DNA from: Heterodera schachtii
Taxonomy: Eukaryota > Nematoda > Chromadorea > Rhabditida > Heteroderidae
Length of the DNA stretch: 64,000 nucleotides
Assembly: GCA_023374025.1 (NCBI GenBank)
Contig: SIJG01000046.1
Location: 51,569-115,568, forward strand
Direction of reading: 5' to 3'
Shown in pieces: positions 49,560-59,014 of the stretch. The notes beneath the pieces are model-generated. The model worked only from the letters and a program-made list of their open reading frames with translations, did no database searches and was not told where the DNA came from. The position numbers and the translations under genes were made by a program. How positions within the stretch are numbered: the stretch's first letter is position 1; each line of letters opens with the position of its first letter.

Positions 49560-49890
49560 TAACAAATCTGACAAAATAATCAATTTTGGCAATTCATTTC
49601 AATAAACATCCGTTTAATTATATGTTGATTATAATTTATTTAATAAAATTTAATCAATTTGGCAATTCATTTCAATAAACATCCGTTTAATTATATGTTG
49701 ATTATAATTTATTTAATAAAATTTAATCAATTTGGCTATTCATTTCAATAAACATCCGTTTGATTATATGTTGATTATAATTTATTTAATAAAATTTAAT
49801 TAATTTTTGGCTATTCATTTCAGTAACATCCTTTTATTATATTTTGATTAAAATTTATTTAATAAAAAAATACTATTTTTCATTGCAGAT
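49560..49890. repeat. Four tandem about 88-bp units 5' of the minus secreted-protein copy
   Basis: Each unit contains GCAATTCATTTCAATAAACA and ATTATATGTTGATTATAATT. The same units occur inverted at 58500-58960, upstream of the plus copy, so they belong to the duplicated segment. Confidence 0.85.
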
Positions 49891-50291
49891 TTCGTCCAAA
49901 TTAATGAAAATTTTCTAGGCGGTGCCTTCGCCCCCTGTTCTCCACCTTAACCACCCCCTTTTCATGTATTACGCCAACCCTTACTTTTTTCGAAATTAAG
50001 CTTTTTTGCATGTTTTGTGGTATTTTGCGGAACAAGCACACGGAATCCGTGTCATGATAAATTGGCTTCCGCAGCTCAATCCGAAAATTTGAAATTTCCG
50101 GTTCTCTAATTACAACTAACATTTCCGGTGTCCGGGACTCTTCCACATTTCTCATGTGCTCCGTTTAATAAATATAATTGTGTGAATCTTCGGGGATTTG
50201 GTGGGACCGTTCCTCCCCCTCTGCTGATCAGCGTCTTCGTCGTAATCCGCCTCTTCAATCGTCGTTCTTTCCCCTCAGGAGTTTTTCACTT

Positions 50292-50940
50292 GGTGCTAGG
50301 TCGTTCCACAAAAAAGCTCAGTGTGGGCGATCCACAAAAAAGCTCAGTGGTCGATAAAATTAAATAAATAAATTTAATTATTCAATTCACAAAAGACGGT
50401 GCCGTCCGGTTAACACTAATGTACGGCGGGACGCAAGTCATTTTCAAATTTTTTAATTTTTCACATCACTTCTCGCCAATTTTCTCCATTTATAGTAAAC
50501 ATAGCCTGACGCCATTGATACCGTTTTGTGAGCTCATCGAGCTGTACAAAAAGCCGCTGGTACCGGCAAGCTTAGCTTGTGTTGGCCATCGACAGGGTCG
50601 GGGGCGAGGCTGAGGGTCCTCCGGCAGATGTGCCCGACCCATGACGGGCTCCAAGTGAATGGATCAAGGACCGGACCCGGCTTGGGAGATAGCCCTTGAA
50701 AAACTGAACAAAAAATTGTTCTTAACCGGGCCGGTCCGGGTTCCTGATCAGGCACTTTTGGTGCCCCGAAGTGGTGCGACAGGCTTCCGGAAAATGACGA
50801 ATCAATCACTGAGCTTTTTGTGGAACGCCCACACTGAGCTTTTTTTGTGGAACGCCCACACTGAGCTTTTTGTGGAACGCCCACACTGAGCTTTTTGTGG
50901 AACGCCCACACTGAGCTTTTTTGTGGAACGACTCACCACG
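50292..50940. mobile_element. Foldback/MULE-like element, 649 bp, TSD TTTTCACTT
   Basis: Ends are GGTGCTAGGTCG and CGACTCACCACG. Perfect 9-base flanks TTTTCACTT lie at 50283-50291 and 50941-50949. The arms consist of 26-bp units CTCAGTGTGGGCG plus TTCCACAAAAAAG, about two on the left and five inverted on the right. The centre (50400-50790) is GC-richer and looks gene-derived, with short frames on both strands, so it may be a captured gene fragment. I could not identify that gene. The element at 62031-62570 is a sister family member. Confidence 0.85.
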
Positions 50941-51379
50941 TTTTCACTTATGCGGGCATTCCGTTTCCATTGGCTCGTCCGCCCCTTCCCACCCATTTGA
51001 GAAGGATAGGCCGAGAAAGGGAAAAGAGGAAGAGAATAGTGATTTTCCCCTTGGGCAAAGTCGTCTCCCGCCTCCCTCCCTCCCGATAAAACTTTTGTCG
51101 TCCCCTTGGCTAAGACAAAATTTGAGCTCCGTAGGGGTCAGTTGTTCCTTGCCGAAAGGACCTGACCTCCATCAATCGGCCGTAGCCACCGACCAAAATG
51201 TCTCCCGTCAAGGGGTTAAGAAATCGGCTACAGTCGCCGATTTAAACTCGCCGTGAGAAACTCACCGCAGGATCAACTCTCCGCGGCGATATCTCATTCC
51301 CGTCCAATTCGGCGCGGCCAACTATCCGCGCCTTGTTTTATGGCTATCTCGCCGCTTTATTTTTTGTTGAAAAAAATGG

Positions 51380-51482
51380 GAATCTTTGCTACCTGAATTG
51401 GATCAGCCCGGTCTCCTTGACAATTGCCAAGCACAATTCGTCGGCACGGAGCTGGAACTGACGATGCAACCAGCCCAACATG
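51380..51482 (-). pseudogene. mTERF3-like exon fragment (copy A)
   Basis: The minus strand reads LGWLHRQFQLRADELCLAIV then KETGLIQFR, ending at a possible donor (CAG|GTAGCA). The pattern aligns with the mTERF repeat region of the mitochondrial transcription/ribosome-assembly factor MTERF3, where a similar RLGFFQKEL-type segment occurs. The base before the exon reads CCAT where copy B at 54.97 kb has CCAG, so the splice acceptor is lost. No other exons of this copy are recognisable. Confidence 0.5.
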
Positions 51483-51599
51483 GCAAAAAAATAGAAATTT
51501 TAAAATTTAGCACAAAAGAAAATAAGCACCGGAAATGAAATTCGAAAAAAAATAAAATGAACTTGCATGAAATAAGGGAAAATCAACGATGTACACCAC

Positions 51600-51680
51600 G
51601 TAACTACGAAACAAAACATCAACGGGACTCGAACCCGTGCCAAAGTAAGAGAAAAACAGTAATACTCACCACTTGAAAAA
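51600..51680 (-). other. tRNA-like relic (perfect B-box)
   Basis: The minus strand contains GGTTCGAGTCC (51625-51635), exactly the RNA polymerase III B-box and T-arm consensus, inside a CACGGG..CCCGTTG stem. An A-box-like TTCAAGTGGTGAGT lies about 40 bases upstream. The acceptor stem is not recognisable. It matches the sequence at 56.2 kb and lies in the same relative position next to mTERF-like sequence. It may be a tRNA-derived SINE. Confidence 0.5.
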
Positions 51681-51759
51681 AAATTTGGCTCCATACGACC
51701 CACTGCGGAGGCGCCCGGCTGGAGGAAACAGCGCTGCCGAAGAAGAGACCACTAATTGG

Positions 51760-51930
51760 ACAACTCCCATATTAAGGAATATTCATAAAAATGTGCATTA
51801 ATCTGGTGAAGCATTGATTAAACATAATAAAGGGATATTCATAAAGGGGAATATTTATAAAAATGTGCATTAATCTGGTGAAACATTGATATATTATATA
51901 TTTACATATGATGTCATTGCATTGTTGTAA
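51760..51930 (+). promoter_or_regulatory. 5' repeat modules shared by the two small secreted genes
   Basis: Two copies of GGATATTCATAAA..GTGCATTAATCTGGTGA.. followed by TTGATATATT occur here. The reverse complement of the 17.2-17.7 kb array has the same words in the same order relative to its gene. The phrase CCCTCATTACAAAAGCAGA just before the start (51946-51964) is also mirrored at 17190. Shared promoter function is inference. Confidence 0.5.
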
Positions 51931-52023
51931 AATGCTTCGGAGTGCCCTCATTACAAAAGCAGAGTGAATGTCAAGGAAACATCACAAAATCAAAATCGCA
52001 AAAGTAGCCCAGTTTCCCCAAAA

Positions 52024-52938
52024 ATGCACCCCACCATCGCCAGTTTCGTTATCATCATCGCCGGCATTTTGAAATTCGCGAAAGTTGAAGCAAAACCGAA
52101 GGAAGTCAAAGTATCAGCTTATTGTAGAATAATAAAAGCGTATATGGACAAGTCTCGGACCCAGTCCCCGTTTATCAACATGTCAGGAAACACATTGAAA
52201 ATTGTAAAAAACTTGGTTAGGTTCAGAATACAGGTGAAAAGAGTATTAATTATTATTATTATTATTAATAGAAAAAATTGTTTTATTGAAAAATCGCATT
52301 TTTTTTTGTCCAAAAATGATTATGATATTTTGAGAAGTTCGAATTTCCAAACCTAGAATCACACAAAAATAAAGAACCCCGGAAAGTAAATTCATTTTAA
52401 TTATTTTTAACATTTCTTAAGTGAATGCCGAAGATATTAATTATTATGAATTTTTTCTACAACCGCAAGATTCGACTGTTGGTATTTCAAACAAGGACAA
52501 ATGTATGGATTATCGAGATGAGAAAGATGAAATGTTAGAAAAGTTGTTAGTGAGTATATGAATGCGATGGAAGTGGCGCAAGATAGAACTCTAGAGGCCA
52601 AGATGGAGTTAGATTGGAGTTTTTCTGCGCCTTCTATATTGGACGCGTACATTAAAAAGATGAAGAAGAAGGAGTTGGATGAATATAGGAAGTTTTACGA
52701 TGATAATGGAAAGGATGAACAGTTGGGGGAGCTGTTGAAGATATACCAGAAGATCAGTGAAAACATGGAGAAGTGTATAAATGGTTATCTTCAAATTAAA
52801 TTGATGCCACCATTAGTGAGAAACGGGTTTTTTTTTGATGCAATGGAAAGTGTAGGGAAGTTGACTGCATCCATTACGAAGGTGAAGGAGGAGTTGGAGA
52901 AGCGTAAACATTCCGTGCAACTACCTGAAAGAAGGTGA
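52024..52938 (+). CDS. Small secreted protein paralogue with helical C-terminus
   Basis: The first exon begins at ATG 52024 (an in-frame ATG at 51964 would precede the signal peptide unnaturally). Residues 1-24 form a signal peptide ending KVEAK, followed by EVKVSAYC, the same layout as VEAS..VTIKAYC in the 17-kb gene. The second coding block, from about 52422 to 52938, encodes NAEDINYYEFFLQPQDS, a Cys-containing charged section and long helices (ILDAYIKKMKKKELDEYRKF, KVKEELEKRKH). The exon 1 donor is unresolved. At 52550 the frame shifts beside a GTGAGT word, which could be a 47-nt intron (52550-52596) that restores the frame. The secreted helical architecture would fit a host-directed nematode protein, but no homologue is recognised. 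Confidence 0.5.
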
Positions 52939-52968
52939 GGAATGGAAGCAGAAGATAGGAAAAAGACG

Positions 52969-53136
52969 GTAAAACTTCCAACTCGTTTTTGGCCAACTCG
53001 TATTTGTATCGACTCGTTTTTACGTGTTATATATGAACTGTCTGGCTTCACGTTGTCTGCACTCCTACATAACTATATAGACAAAAAAACGAGTTGCGGT
53101 AAAACGAGTTGGCCAAAAACTAGTTGAAGGTCGTCC
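52969..53136. mobile_element. Foldback/MULE-like MITE, 168 bp, TSD AAAAAGACG
   Basis: Inverted arms repeat CCAACTCGTTTTTGGCCAAC and CAACTCG words. AAAAAGACG stands immediately outside both ends (52960-52968 and 53137-53145), a perfect 9-bp duplication. It lies about 30 bp after the stop of the secreted gene, in what should be its 3' UTR. Confidence 0.85.
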
Positions 53137-53274
53137 AAAAAGACGACCTTAGCATTGGGACTAAATAGTTTAAGAGTCTTTAATTTCATGGACCAATGTT
53201 GAGTCAGTCATATCCGGGTTGGAGAAATGGGCTAAATTGTAGTAAGTTTAGCTGAAAAAACAACTGAAAATATC

Positions 53275-53720
53275 GAAGAAAAGTGGTCACATGGTCCCAG
53301 AAAAGAAAAAACAGTAAAGGCAAAGGAAAAGGAGGAGAAAAATTGTGAAATGGAGGCGGAAGAAAGGTAATGAAGATGTGAAGAGGAGAAAAAATGTTGA
53401 AGAGAGAGGAATGAGAAGGAAGAGAAGCAGAAAAGGAAAGGAGGAGGAAGAAAAGCAGAAAAAGGTAAGGAGGAGGAAGAAAAGCAGAAAAAGGAAAGGA
53501 GGAGGAAGGGGGGGGGGGAGAAGAAGGGTGAAGGAAGAGAAAAGAAGTACAGAAGGAAGAGGGAAGGAAAATTAGGAGAAAATTTGAGAAATGGAGTTGG
53601 AAGAAAAGAGAGAAAATATGGAGAGAGGAAGAGAATGATGGGAGAAAAGGGGAAAGGAAGAGGAAAGGAAAGGAGGTGGGGGAGGAAGAAGAGGACAAAA
53701 ATGGCGCACAAATGATATGG
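53275..53720. repeat. Polypurine (GGAAGAGGA) tract
   Basis: About 440 bp of almost only A and G on the plus strand. Minus-strand frames of up to 192 codons are artefacts of composition. Confidence 0.85.
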
Positions 53721-54860
53721 CAATGGTCTAAATTTGGGAATCATAACTTGTTTGTTTGCATTCGAATGAATTATTTCGAACATTGCCATGCAAAAAGAAA
53801 ATATTGCCAAAATGATCCAACTGATAAAATCATTTATTCTGTTTGTAATTTTCCAGCTTATTCTGGCATTTTATGCAATTTCCATTTTTAGAAAAGCAAA
53901 CTATGGCAACAAAATTCGGATTATTATTTTTTTATTTATTTTTTTTGTATTTTTTATTCCACGTGGGGGGGGGGGGGAAATGCACATGAATTTTTTAAAA
54001 TCACTCGCCTTGATTAATGGAAAACTCAGAATTTGGAAATTTTTAAAAACCATTAAGCGTTGAAATATTTTAGGTTAAGTTAATCCTGTTCCGGGGAGTA
54101 TGCCAATAAAATTGGTGCGATTTTATTAATTATAGAAAGAGCTAATTTCGATAAAACTTTTTAAATATAAGACGAGAAAAAAAATATGTAGATCTCCCCT
54201 CCCAAAGAGTGCAACCCAAAATCACGCCGCTAAAAATTTGAAAAAATTTCACTTAGAATTTTTTCAAGAAAAAATTCTTAGAAAATTTTTATAAAATTTC
54301 AAGAAAAAAAAAATTTTTTGAAAAATTTGCGAAAGAAACAGTAATTTATCAAAAAATTTCAAAAGAAAATCGCTGAAAATTTTTCAATTTTTTCATTTAA
54401 AATTTCTTATAAAAAATTTGAATTTTAAGTATGAAAATTAAAAAAAGAATTTCTAGCGGCGTGATTTTGTCCTGTTCCCATTATAAGCCGAGACAGAAAA
54501 TGAAATTGAAAAATAAAGGCTTCACAAGGACAAATTGGCTTTAAAAAGCATTCATAAATTTTAAAAAACAACAATTTCCGTGAAATATTTTGTCATTTCT
54601 TTCCCAAAAATAAAAAGTAAACCCAACCATTTTGTCGAATTTTTTCTTTTGTCCTTCACTCTCAATACCGAGCATTGTCTGATTGAGGGTTAGTCCCCCG
54701 CTTTTTAAATTGAGCAAGTTTTCTTAACAAAATAATCGCATTAAAAAGAAAAAGATAATTTCGATAAAACTTTTTAAAATATTTTTTAATTTTTCTTTTC
54801 TTTTACAATAATTTGGACCCAGTAATTGGGAAAAATTTCGTAATTACGCATGACGGATTT
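53721..54860. other. AT-rich intergenic stretch
   Basis: The frame at 53788-54063 has a hydrophobic segment but is AT-rich without other support. I do not call a gene. An inverted pair CCAAAATCACGCCGCTA / TAGCGGCGTGATTTTG (about 54210 and 54455) suggests another small MITE. Confidence 0.4.
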
Positions 54861-55005
54861 ACGTAATGAGAATCTTTGCTGCCTGAATTGGACCAGCCCG
54901 GTCTCCTTGAAAATTGCCAGGCGCAGCTCGTCGCAAGGAGATGGAACTAACGCTGCAACCAGCCCAACCTGGCAAAAGAAAAAAGAAAAAAATGTCTGTT
55001 AGAAT

Positions 55006-56056
55006 TAGAGACCGGACAAGAGGGTCGGTCGAACGGTTTCGGTTAAAAACCGAAAAAAAAAACCGAAACCGAAAAAAACCGAAAAACTCAAAAATTTCTC
55101 GGTCGAACGGTTTCGGTTAAAAACCGAAAAAAAACCGAACCGAAAAAAACCGAAGAAAAATTTTCGGTATATCGTTTCGGTTTCGGTTTTTTTTTTTGAA
55201 TTTTTATATTTTTTCCAAAAAAAGCAATAAACTATTCTATTAATAGAAAAAGCAAAAATCTCCTCTGAGTAAAATTGTAGAGCTATTGAAACTCTATTGA
55301 ATGGTGTACTAAAGGTTTGGAAAATGATAGAAATGACTTCATTTTTTTTTATTGATAAAAATTTTAGGTTTAAAAATTTCCTTATTGAAAAAGATTATAA
55401 AATATTGAATTATCAATAAATCAGCAAAATTTAGTTTTTTGGTTGGTTTTTACGTGTTTTGCTCCCTAAAAATATTAATAAAAAATTTAAATGCCTTTTT
55501 TCATGCCTTTTTCGGTATTTTGCGCTTTTTGGTGCCTTAATTGCTAGCTCTAGCCATAACTTTAGGCCGGCGGTGCTGATAAGCGCCGCCGGGAAATTTT
55601 TTTGTTATTTTAATGCTATTTGTTAGCAGATTTTGTCTAAAAATACCAAATTTTGAGATTTTGGGCTAATTTTTTAAGAAAAGATAGCTTTTTGGAGGGT
55701 CGGCGGTGCCGATAGGCGCCGCCGGAGGAAAATTTTAAGAATTTTTAATGAAAAAAGATAGCTTTTTGGGGGGTCGGCGGTGCCGATAGGCGCCGCCGGA
55801 GGAAAATTTTAAGAATTTTTAATGAATTTTGTTAAAAAAATGGCCAACTGATTTGTCAAAAAAGTCGGTCGATTGTTTCGGTTTTTTAAATATTTCGGTC
55901 GAACGGTTTCTGTTAAAAAACCAAAAAAAAACCGAAACCGAAAAAAACCGAAAAACTCAAAAATTTCTCGGTCGGTTTTTTTCGGTTAAAAACCGAAACC
56001 GAAAATCGAAAAATACCGAAAAAAACCGAAAAAAAAACCGACCGGTCCGATCTCTA
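55006..56056. mobile_element. hAT-like element, 1051 bp, TSD GTTAGAAT (copy 2)
   Basis: Ends TAGAGACCGGACAAGAGGG and CCGGTCCGATCTCTA. GTTAGAAT flanks both ends (54998-55005 and 56057-56064), a perfect 8-bp duplication. Subterminal AAACCGAAA arrays mirror each other. It has three GC hairpins (55566, 55699, 55773), the last two from a 74-bp internal tandem duplication. It is inserted inside the long intron of mTERF-like copy B and is oriented opposite to the copy at 21421. Confidence 0.9.
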
Positions 56057-56189
56057 GTTAGAATCAAAGGCCAGGAAAAAGACGTCCCAACTATGTAAAA
56101 TTCGAAAAAATGTTTAGGGTTCGAACTTGCAAAAACTAAGGGAGAAGTAACGATGCATACCGTTTACCACCCAATAAAATTACAAGACT

Positions 56190-56285
56190 CAAACGGGACT
56201 CGAACCCCTACCAAAATAAGAGAAACCCATCAAATTCACCATTTGACCAACTTTTAAAAATTTTCGGAAACTCCATGGGTTCGAA
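56190..56285 (-). other. tRNA-like relic with A-box and B-box
   Basis: The minus strand has TGGTCAAATGG (56239-56249) and GGTTCGAGTCC (56196-56206). They fit the A-box and B-box consensus and are 43 bases apart, start to start, as in a real tRNA. Stems are imperfect. A second TTCGAACCC word follows at about 56280. It lies within the mTERF-like intron and corresponds to the relic at 51.6 kb. Confidence 0.55.
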
Positions 56286-56989
56286 CCCAGCCCACAAGAA
56301 AGAATTGGTCAAAAAAAATCCTTCAAAATAAAACCGGATTTTTTTTTTTTTTTTTGTAACTTACCGGGCATTGATGCTTCCCTGCGAGTGTTTAACCAGT
56401 AGCGGTACTCTACGACAAGTTTGGCAATCTGTCGCCGGTTGAACCGATGGAATTGGAGGTAATCGAGTCGAGCCTGAAAAAACCAAATGGAAAATTTAAA
56501 AAAACAATGAAAAATCTGGATCGTCCCGAAAAAATCATAAAATGTACAACACCTTCAACTCGTCAAATGACTGCAGAAGGAAGTACGGGTTCCTGGTCAG
56601 GTACGGGCCGATGTCCGCCTCGTGGGCCCGGCAACGTTTGACCAGCCAAAAGATTTTCGCTTTGACGTCCCTTTCCGGGCCCAACCGGAGCAGGCACGGC
56701 CAATTTTTGGTGCTTGACAAACCTGGCAATTTTTAATAAAATGTATCATATTTACGAGATCCGTAAACGGAAGTGTCATAAAAATGCCAAAATTTGGCAC
56801 CAAAAGTGCGGAATGAATGGGCCAAAATGTACAATTCTGGGTCAGAATTGAGAAAACATTGATCAGGATGGGAATCGATGAAGCATTTAAACAAAAATTA
56901 ACTATAAAATTGTTAGAATTTTAAATTGCCAATTTCGTCCCCTTAAAATGTTTCCATTGTTGGCATATGGAGTCGGTTTTTCTGCAAAA

Positions 56990-57480
56990 AAAAGGGATAA
57001 ATAAAAAATTGTTATTTTTAGACTCGTTTACTGAGTAAGAGGAGGATAAAGAGGCGAAGAAGACGAAACGGAACAGGACAAAGGCGAAGAAGAGAGGAGG
57101 AAGAGAAGGGGTAGAAGAAAAGGAGGAGGAAGAGAGAGGGAAGAAAGGGAGAAACAAAAAAAAAAAGGAGAAAAAGAAGAAAGAGGAAGAGAACTATGGA
57201 GAAGAAAAGAAGGAGCAGAAAAAGAAGAGGAGGCGGAAGAGAAAGGGAAGAGAGGAGGAGAAACAAAAAAAAGGAGAAAAAGAAGAAAGAGGAAGAGAAC
57301 TAGGTAGAAGAAAAGAAGGAGCAGAAAAAGAAGAGGAGGCGGAGGAGAAAGGGAAGAGAGGAAATGAAGAGGAAGAGAGAGAGAGAAAGAAGAAGAAATA
57401 GAAAAAAGGAGGATAAAAAGAAGAATGAGAAAGAGAACTAGGGAGAGAGGAAGAGAAAGGGAAAATCGAAATTGAAGGGC
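56990..57480. repeat. Polypurine (GAAGAGGAG) tract
   Basis: About 480 bp nearly all purine on the plus strand, with an internal duplication (AGGAGCAGAAAAAGAAGAGG at about 57210 and 57316). Minus-strand frames are artefacts. Confidence 0.85.
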
Positions 57481-57510
57481 CAATAACTCAGCGAATATAC
57501 GTCGTAGACC

Positions 57511-57986
57511 GGTTTACCTCAGTTCGGCCGTCACGGTTCGGCCCTCACGGTTCGGCCGTCACCATTCGGCCGGCACGGTTCGGCCCCAGCGTGTTTTTCC
57601 AATATAACTTTCTATAACTTTTTTCTTTGTAATCCAAATCCAACATTGTTGGTATCATTCGAAAGCTTATCATGTTTAGAAGCTTTTTCTAAACTATTGC
57701 TTAGCGATTAGACAAATTACCAAAAAAGTTATACATGAAAATTTCGAAAAAGTCGAAATTTTTGAAGTTTTTTCTTAAAAAAATTTTTCCAGGCTTAAAA
57801 TTTTTTTGTTTTTTTAGCAGGGCTAATAAAGCATGTTAAGAGCTTTCGAATGATACCAAGATTATTGGATTTGGATTATAAATAAAAAAGCTATCGTGGA
57901 AAAACACGCTGGGGCCGAACCGTGGCGGTCGAATCGTGACGGCCGAACCGTGAGGGCCGAACTGTGACGGCCGAACTGAGCGAGTC
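57511..57986. mobile_element. Foldback/MULE-like element, 476 bp (GGTTCGGCCGTCAC units)
   Basis: Arms consist of tandem 14-bp units GGTTCGGCCGTCAC, five on the left and inverted counterparts on the right. Inside them CAGCGTGTTTTTCC and further words also match in reverse. The 11 bases CGTCGTAGACC flank both ends (57500-57510 and 57987-57997). The inner phrase GGTATCATTCGAAAGC is shared with the 3074-3459 element. Confidence 0.85.
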
Positions 57987-57997
57987 CGTCGTAGACC

Positions 57998-58490
57998 TAC
58001 CATTCAAAAGGCAAATCGATAGCAAATGTTGTACTCTTTCTAAAGGGCATGAGGATTTTTTCTGGAATTCGCGGTTATTCGCAACCAGAAGAATTGCTTC
58101 TCCCTCTCTTTCATGCTCCAAATTTTCAAGCATTTCGAATTCTCGCAAACCTCCACGCATTTGTTGTCCAAATGCCATTTGTTTGTCGCCATGCCATTAT
58201 TCGTTGTCATTGTTTTCCAACCTAGCAGCTCCTCTGAGTCGGCTAATGATGACCGAATGTGTCTCATCCCTTGATGGGTAAGGCGATATGAGTCGGCTAA
58301 TGGTAACCGAATGTGTCTTGCCTGTTGTTGGGCAAGACTAATGTGGCGGTTGCTGATGGCCAAATATGCATACCTTTCTTTAAGCATAACAAAACCTTAT
58401 TTGAAATTTTTCTAGTGTGACTGACAGAGGGAGGAAACTCATTAACTCATAAATTGTTCAAGAAAATAATTTTTTTTTCATCAGAAAATT
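57998..58490. other. Coding-like but unassigned stretch
   Basis: Frames of 105 (plus) and 115 (minus) codons overlap. The phrase GAGTCGGCTAATG(A/G)T(G/A)ACCGAATGTGTCT is repeated at 58235 and 58288. It may be a relic of a gene; I cannot assign a strand. Confidence 0.3.
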
Positions 58491-58499
58491 TTTTTATTA

Positions 58500-58960
58500 T
58501 TAATAAATATATTTTATTAAATAAATTTTAATCAAAATATAATAAACAGATATTTATTGAAATGAATTGCCAAAATTGATTATTTTGAAATAGTTCCTTA
58601 TGTGGGGTGTCGGACGATGATTCCGAACAAATTCCATGAAAATATTTCAAAAGTTGATTCATGAGACGCATCACGGAATTGTGCGGATGAACGGTACAAT
58701 GCCAAACGCAAAGCAACAGAGAAGCCTAGCGCTTATATTTAAAATTAAATTCGGATGTTTAGTGAAAGGAATAGCCAAATTGATTAAATTTTATTAAATA
58801 AATTATAATCAAAATATAATTAAACGGATGTTTATTGAAATGAATTGCCAAATTGATTAAATTTTATTAAATAAATTATAATCACATATAATTAAACGGA
58901 TGTTTATTGAAATGAATTGCCAAAATTGATTATTCTGTCAGATTTGTTATTAAATTTTAC
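58500..58960. repeat. Tandem about 88-bp units 5' of the plus secreted-protein copy
   Basis: Units TTTATTGAAATGAATTGCCA and ATAAATTATAATCAAAATAT mirror those at 49560-49890. One unit is interrupted by about 150 bp of other sequence (58590-58740). Confidence 0.8.
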
Positions 58961-59014
58961 TATAAAAGCCCAAATAATAATTTATTTCTTACCATTTTAT
59001 ATAAATAAAGAAAA

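Larger units (their letters stand above)
54865..56722 (-). pseudogene. mTERF3-like mitochondrial factor gene, partial (copy B)
   Basis: Three exons on the minus strand. Exon a (56722-56553) reads GPERDVKAKIFWLVKRC then EADIGPYLTRNPYFLLQSF, ending DELK. Exon b (56473-56365) reads ARLDYLQFHRFNRRQIAKLV then YRYWLNTRREA. Exon c (from 54968) reads LGWLQR, a stop, and frame-shifted pieces corresponding to copy A's DELCLAIVKETG. Introns have GTGTTG..TTTTTTCAG and GTAAGT..TTTTGCCAG borders. The order and motifs match MTERF3 (IGAFLTKN..DLENLKTRVAYL). MTERF3 acts in mitochondria on transcription and ribosome assembly. Only the middle of the protein is present. The second intron is interrupted by a 1051-bp transposon. 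The stop and the shift near 54935-54955 suggest a pseudogene. Confidence 0.6.

Noticed and set aside
50800..50940. CRISPR-like array of regular repeats
   Set aside because: The units are head-to-tail without unique spacers, they are mirrored at 50292-50350 and flanked by a target duplication. They are arms of a transposon. The same holds for 46860-47005.
53204..53810. Minus-strand frames of 164 and 192 codons
   Set aside because: Produced by a polypurine tract; low complexity and mutually overlapping.
57018..57483. Minus-strand frames of 151 and 82 codons
   Set aside because: Produced by a polypurine tract with Ser/Leu/Phe only.
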